Below are positions 14,739 to 16,540 of a stretch of DNA of 16,540 nt, piece by piece. Position 1 is the first letter of the stretch. Every line of letters starts with the position of its first letter. The notes under the pieces are model-generated. The model was not told the DNA's origin. It made no database searches and saw only the letters and a program-made list of their open reading frames with translations. The position numbers and the translations under genes are program-made. The DNA is from Myxococcales bacterium (GTDB lineage Bacteria; Myxococcota; Polyangia; Polyangiales; Polyangiaceae), in assembly GCA_003151595.1 (NCBI GenBank), contig PLXW01000017.1, positions 72,746 to 89,285 of the forward strand. The letters run 5' to 3'.

Positions 14739-15677
14739 ATGGAGCCTCTGAACGCCGACGACCTCCGCTGGCTCGTCTCTCGCTACGCGCGCCTCCGCGC
14801 CGAGCACGGCGATGCCATCGGAACGCCGCTTCTCGTCGAACCGAACGGCGAGTTCTTCCCGGACGCCTTCACCCCTTCGCCCGAAGGCGTCGGCGCGCTC
14901 CTTCGGCGGATGCTCACGTACGCGCCCGTCGCGCCGAATCTCGATCTCGAGCTGGCGTTCGTCGATCCCGACGCGGGCGGCGGCGGGGGCGGCTCGTGCG
15001 GAACGGGCGGATGCGGCGACGGCGGCGGCGGTGAAGCGAAGGGCCCCATCGGCGAAGCTCTCATGCGCGGCGAAGGGGCGTACCGCGTGATCGTCTCCGC
15101 GCGCGACGTCGGCGATCCGATCATCCTCGCGTCGTCCCTCGCGCGCAGCCTCGGCGGGATCGTGCTCGGCGAAGCGGGCGAGCAACCCGACGGCGCGCAC
15201 CACGGCGCGCTCTCCGAAGTCGCCGCGGCGATGTGCGGCTTCGGCGTGCTCCTGACGAGCGGCGCATGCGTCTACACCAAGTCCTGCGGCGGCCTTCGCG
15301 CGCATCGCTCCACGTTCCTCGATGTCGCTTCGCACGCGACCGCGCTCGCGCTCTTCGTCCGGCTCCACGATCTGAAGCCGGCGAACGCGCGCCGTCACCT
15401 CGAGACGACGCAACGCGAAGCGTTCGACGAGGCGCTCCCGTGGGTCGACTCGAACACGCGCCTCATGGAAGCGCTGTCGATTCACCCCGAGTCGCTCGTC
15501 GACGGCGTCTTCCCGATCGAAGAGACCAAGGGTCTCCTCGCGCGCCTCTTCGGCAGCAAGCCCGCGCGCGCGCCCGAGCCGGTCGCCAAGATCCAGCGCC
15601 GCACGCGCACGCCGGAAGAAGAGCGCCGCCTTGCCGAGGACAAGGCGCTCGTCGAGCAGGCGCTACGCGAGAGCTGA
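14739..15677 (+). CDS. Uncharacterised protein with Gly-rich Cys-containing linker
   Basis: I cannot assign this 312-residue protein a family. There is no signal peptide. Residues 1-78 form an N-terminal unit (MEPLNADDLRWLVSRYARLR...GEFFPDAFTPSPEGV). Residues 80-98 are nearly all Gly with two Cys (SCGTGGC), which may bind metal or be only a linker. Residues 110-260 are a helical domain with ILASSLARSLGGIVL, ALSEVAAAMCGFGVLLTSGACVY and RAHRSTFLDVASHATALALFVRL. The order of a helix, then a Glu-containing E-V-A-A helix before GFGVLL, recalls zinc-peptidase-like proteins in which the first helix would carry HExxH; here that motif is absent. The C-terminus is charged and coiled (RTRTPEEERRLAEDKALVEQAL). 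It has its own near-start promoter-like box and ends 60 nt from the convergent boxB. Confidence 0.7.
   Translation: MEPLNADDLRWLVSRYARLRAEHGDAIGTPLLVEPNGEFFPDAFTPSPEGVGALLRRMLTYAPVAPNLDLELAFVDPDAGGGGGGSCGTGGCGDGGGGEAKGPIGEALMRGEGAYRVIVSARDVGDPIILASSLARSLGGIVLGEAGEQPDGAHHGALSEVAAAMCGFGVLLTSGACVYTKSCGGLRAHRSTFLDVASHATALALFVRLHDLKPANARRHLETTQREAFDEALPWVDSNTRLMEALSIHPESLVDGVFPIEETKGLLARLFGSKPARAPEPVAKIQRRTRTPEEERRLAEDKALVEQALRES
14976..15032 (+). repeat. GGC-rich low-complexity tract
   Basis: These Gly codons, interrupted by two Cys codons, encode the flexible insert of the gene at 14739. It is probably variable between relatives. Confidence 0.7.
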
Positions 15678-15692
15678 GCGCACGTCGCGGAC

Positions 15693-15729
15693 GGAGGGAT
15701 CCTTCGTCGCTGCGCTCCTCTGGATGACG
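15693..15729. repeat. Dispersed intergenic repeat-like element
   Basis: The 60-nt gap between two convergent genes holds a sequence of the type GGATCCTTCGTCGC-TGCGCTCC-(6)-ATGACG. Read on the minus strand it is CGTCATCC...GAGGAGCGCAGCGACGAAGGATCC, which would translate as HPEERSDEGS. Very similar short units occur many times between genes in a wide range of bacterial genomes. Only one copy is in this window, so its repetitive nature is from general knowledge. GAGG and CCTC at its ends could form a weak hairpin between the convergent ends, but there is no T-run, so I do not call a terminator. Confidence 0.45.
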
Positions 15730-15737
15730 GCGTCTCG

Positions 15738-16540
<803 letters not shown>

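Noticed and set aside
2076..14739. Mobile element, prophage or CRISPR-associated genes
   Set aside because: No transposase, integrase, terminal inverted repeats, spacer-like arrays or cas-like motifs were seen on either strand.

Overview
This window is GC-rich bacterial chromosome. The sequence points to the Myxococcota, most likely a Polyangia or Labilithrix-like soil bacterium. The reasons are the very high third-position GC, which leaves long open shadow frames on the opposite strand, the several secreted lipoproteins with Gly/Ser linkers, the DUF2330 protein with a C-terminal membrane helix and Arg-rich tail, and the large TPR protein with degenerate enzyme domains. Phylum placement is inferred from style and family content, not from a marker gene. 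I see no tRNA, rRNA, CRISPR array, insertion sequence or phage gene.

Layout. Positions 1-1978 (minus strand) hold a Gly/Ser-rich lipoprotein, a YdcF/ElyC-like DUF218 protein with a TTG start, and the first 41 codons of prfC (peptide chain release factor 3), which runs off the left edge. Positions 2076-3692 (plus) hold a site-2-protease-family zinc metalloprotease, a small Cys-rich lipoprotein and a TerB-like protein. Positions 3700-11229 (minus) are a run of four tightly spaced genes. In transcription order they are a lipoprotein, a 952-residue lipoprotein that fuses a seven-repeat beta-propeller to a vanadium-haloperoxidase/PAP2-type domain, an endonuclease/exonuclease/phosphatase-family protein, and a 905-residue TPR protein with an inactive-looking caspase-like N-terminus. 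Positions 11464-14425 (plus) hold the DUF2330 protein and a DUF805-SRPBCC membrane fusion. A DUF3303 gene (14408-14677, minus) overlaps the tail of the latter. An uncharacterised plus-strand gene follows (14739-15677), and the window ends in the C-terminal part of boxB (15738-16540, minus), the oxygenase of the aerobic benzoyl-CoA pathway.

The most noteworthy features are three. First, the haloperoxidase-propeller lipoprotein keeps all three oxyanion-binding motifs and is translationally coupled (ATGA overlap) to a partner lipoprotein. Second, the TPR protein carries a caspase-like domain whose His and Cys are both replaced. Third, a TAnnnT box recurs 6-13 nt upstream of at least seven start codons, suggesting promoters that give very short or no leaders. 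No single complete novel system is obvious. The haloperoxidase-lipoprotein pair, perhaps with the downstream phosphodiesterase-type and pseudo-caspase/TPR genes, is the best candidate for an undescribed cell-surface unit.
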